From NCBI GenBank assembly GCA_046304235.1, contig JBKCEW010000067.1, positions 1-5,800 of the forward strand: DNA of 5,800 nucleotides, given 5' to 3'. The notes under the pieces are model-generated. The model did no database searches. It was not told the origin of the DNA and was given only the letters and a program-made list of their open reading frames with translations. Positions 4,764-5,800 of the stretch are shown here, one piece after another. A program made the translations under genes and the position numbers. Numbering within the stretch: the stretch's first letter is position 1; each line of letters begins with the position of its first letter. Source of the DNA: CANHVK01 sp046304235. Its GTDB lineage: Bacteria > Bacteroidota > Bacteroidia > Flavobacteriales_D > Crocinitomicaceae.

Positions 4764-5800
4764 ATGAAAAAAATATTCTTTTTGATGTTATTAATAGCAT
4801 CTTTTTCAAATGGTCAATCATTGCAAAATGCAATTAAATTGACAGATAGCGAACAATATTCTTTAGCGGACAAAGAGTTAAGAGATTTAATTAATCTAGA
4901 CGCTTCTAAACCGGAGTATTATTATTATTTAGCGGAAAATTTTGCTGATCGAAAAGAAATAGATTCAGCTTTGGTTTATTTGAAATTAGCATCAACAAAA
5001 GAAATAACACTACCATTTACAAATATTTCTCAAGCGAAAATAAAATTGTTAGAGAAAGATTTTAGTGCGGGTAAAGTACTTCTTGACCAGGTGTTAGCAT
5101 CAAATAAAAAGAATGCTGAATTGTACCGTGTTGCTACAAAAGCTTTGTTGGATTCTGACTCTAAGTTGTTTGATGAAGCAATAGCTTACATTGATAGAGC
5201 TATCGAATTAAATGAAAAAAATGAATACAATTATTTATTGAAAGGTGATGCTTTAATGTTACGTTCAACTGCGAATGTTAATGAGGCAATTAAAAATTAC
5301 AATTTTGTTTTAGGTATCAATCCTTCTTCTGCAAGGGGCTTGGTTAGAATTGCTAAAATTTATGTAAGGTTAAAATCTCCATCTTCTGATTCTTCTGCAA
5401 ACGCGTATTTTATGGAAGCACAAAAATTAGACCCTAATTATGCTCCTGCATATCGTGAACATGCAGAATTATTAATGTCTGCCAACAAAATTAAGCGCGC
5501 TTTAGACAATTGGAAAAAGTATTTAGAAATTAATAATAGTTTAGAGGCTAGATATCGTTATATGACCACTTTGTTTTTAGGAAAACAGTATTGTGATGTA
5601 ATTGTAGAGGGAGAAAACTTGACAAAAAATGGATTTTCAAATTTTTATGTATATCGTATGTTAATGTCATCGTATGCTGAATGTACTAATGATAAAGAAA
5701 ATGCAAATAAAGGTTTGACAGTGTCAGATGCTTTTTTCGCAAAAGTTCCAAATGAAAAAATCATTTCATCAGATTATAAATACAAAGCGCAGTTATTAAC
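4764..5800 (+). CDS. Secreted tetratricopeptide-repeat (TPR) protein, 3' end outside the window
   Basis: An open frame runs from ATG 4764 through the right edge, with 345 complete codons and no stop. A Sec signal peptide is clear (MKKIFFLMLLIASF, probable cleavage after about G17), so the protein is exported to the periplasm or envelope. The rest is alpha-helical with TPR-like units at about 50-83, 118-150, 155-187, 191-224 and 227-258. They carry the usual small and aromatic positions, for example YYYLAENF, AIAYIDRAIELN, NEAIKNYNFVLGINP and APAYREHAELL. TPRs act as protein-binding scaffolds, but the partner is unknown. The gene follows the PstS-like gene after 111 nt containing a promoter-like box and inverted repeat, so it may be a separate transcript. 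Position suggests a link to the Ton/PstS-like cluster, but this is inference. Confidence 0.87.
   Translation, partial: MKKIFFLMLLIASFSNGQSLQNAIKLTDSEQYSLADKELRDLINLDASKPEYYYYLAENFADRKEIDSALVYLKLASTKEITLPFTNISQAKIKLLEKDFSAGKVLLDQVLASNKKNAELYRVATKALLDSDSKLFDEAIAYIDRAIELNEKNEYNYLLKGDALMLRSTANVNEAIKNYNFVLGINPSSARGLVRIAKIYVRLKSPSSDSSANAYFMEAQKLDPNYAPAYREHAELLMSANKIKRALDNWKKYLEINNSLEARYRYMTTLFLGKQYCDVIVEGENLTKNGFSNFYVYRMLMSSYAECTNDKENANKGLTVSDAFFAKVPNEKIISSDYKYKAQLL

Overview
The window looks like a chromosomal segment from a low-GC Bacteroidota, most likely a flavobacterium. This is inferred from the AT-rich bases, TAnnTTTG-type promoter boxes, A-rich leaders without clear Shine-Dalgarno sites, and the protein families present. 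The genus cannot be fixed from sequence alone. Every protein gene reads on the + strand.

Layout: positions 1-102 hold two exact 51-nt tandem units. Each is built from the 5' part of the adjacent tRNA-Ser with an 18-nt perfect palindrome in its D-loop, and the array may continue left of the window. The intact tRNA-Ser(GGA) follows (94-181), then a strong hairpin terminator (184-212). Positions 213-491 carry no gene but hold an imperfect inverted repeat (367-399) with a weak Fur-like core and a good Bacteroidota promoter (428-457). Next comes a Ton motor operon, exbB (492-1298), two different exbD genes (1337-2002 and 2009-2641) and tonB (2646-3488), closed by a hairpin terminator (3492-3520). 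Immediately downstream are a 68-aa two-helix membrane protein (3536-3742), a PstS-like substrate-binding lipoprotein (3747-4652) and, behind its own promoter-like region, a secreted TPR protein (4764 to beyond the right edge).

How the genes work together: ExbB and the two ExbD proteins should form the inner-membrane proton channel that energises TonB, which reaches across the periplasm to TonB-dependent outer-membrane transporters. The PstS-like lipoprotein and the TPR protein are exported and could work in the same envelope compartment, but no permease, ATPase or TonB-dependent receptor lies in the window. Their link to the Ton motor is therefore inferred from position only.

The most unusual item is the tRNA-half/palindrome tandem array at the left edge. 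Next are the PstS-like protein without the usual phosphate-contact motif, the pair of enlarged ExbDs, and the terminator that separates tonB from two genes with no visible promoter of their own.
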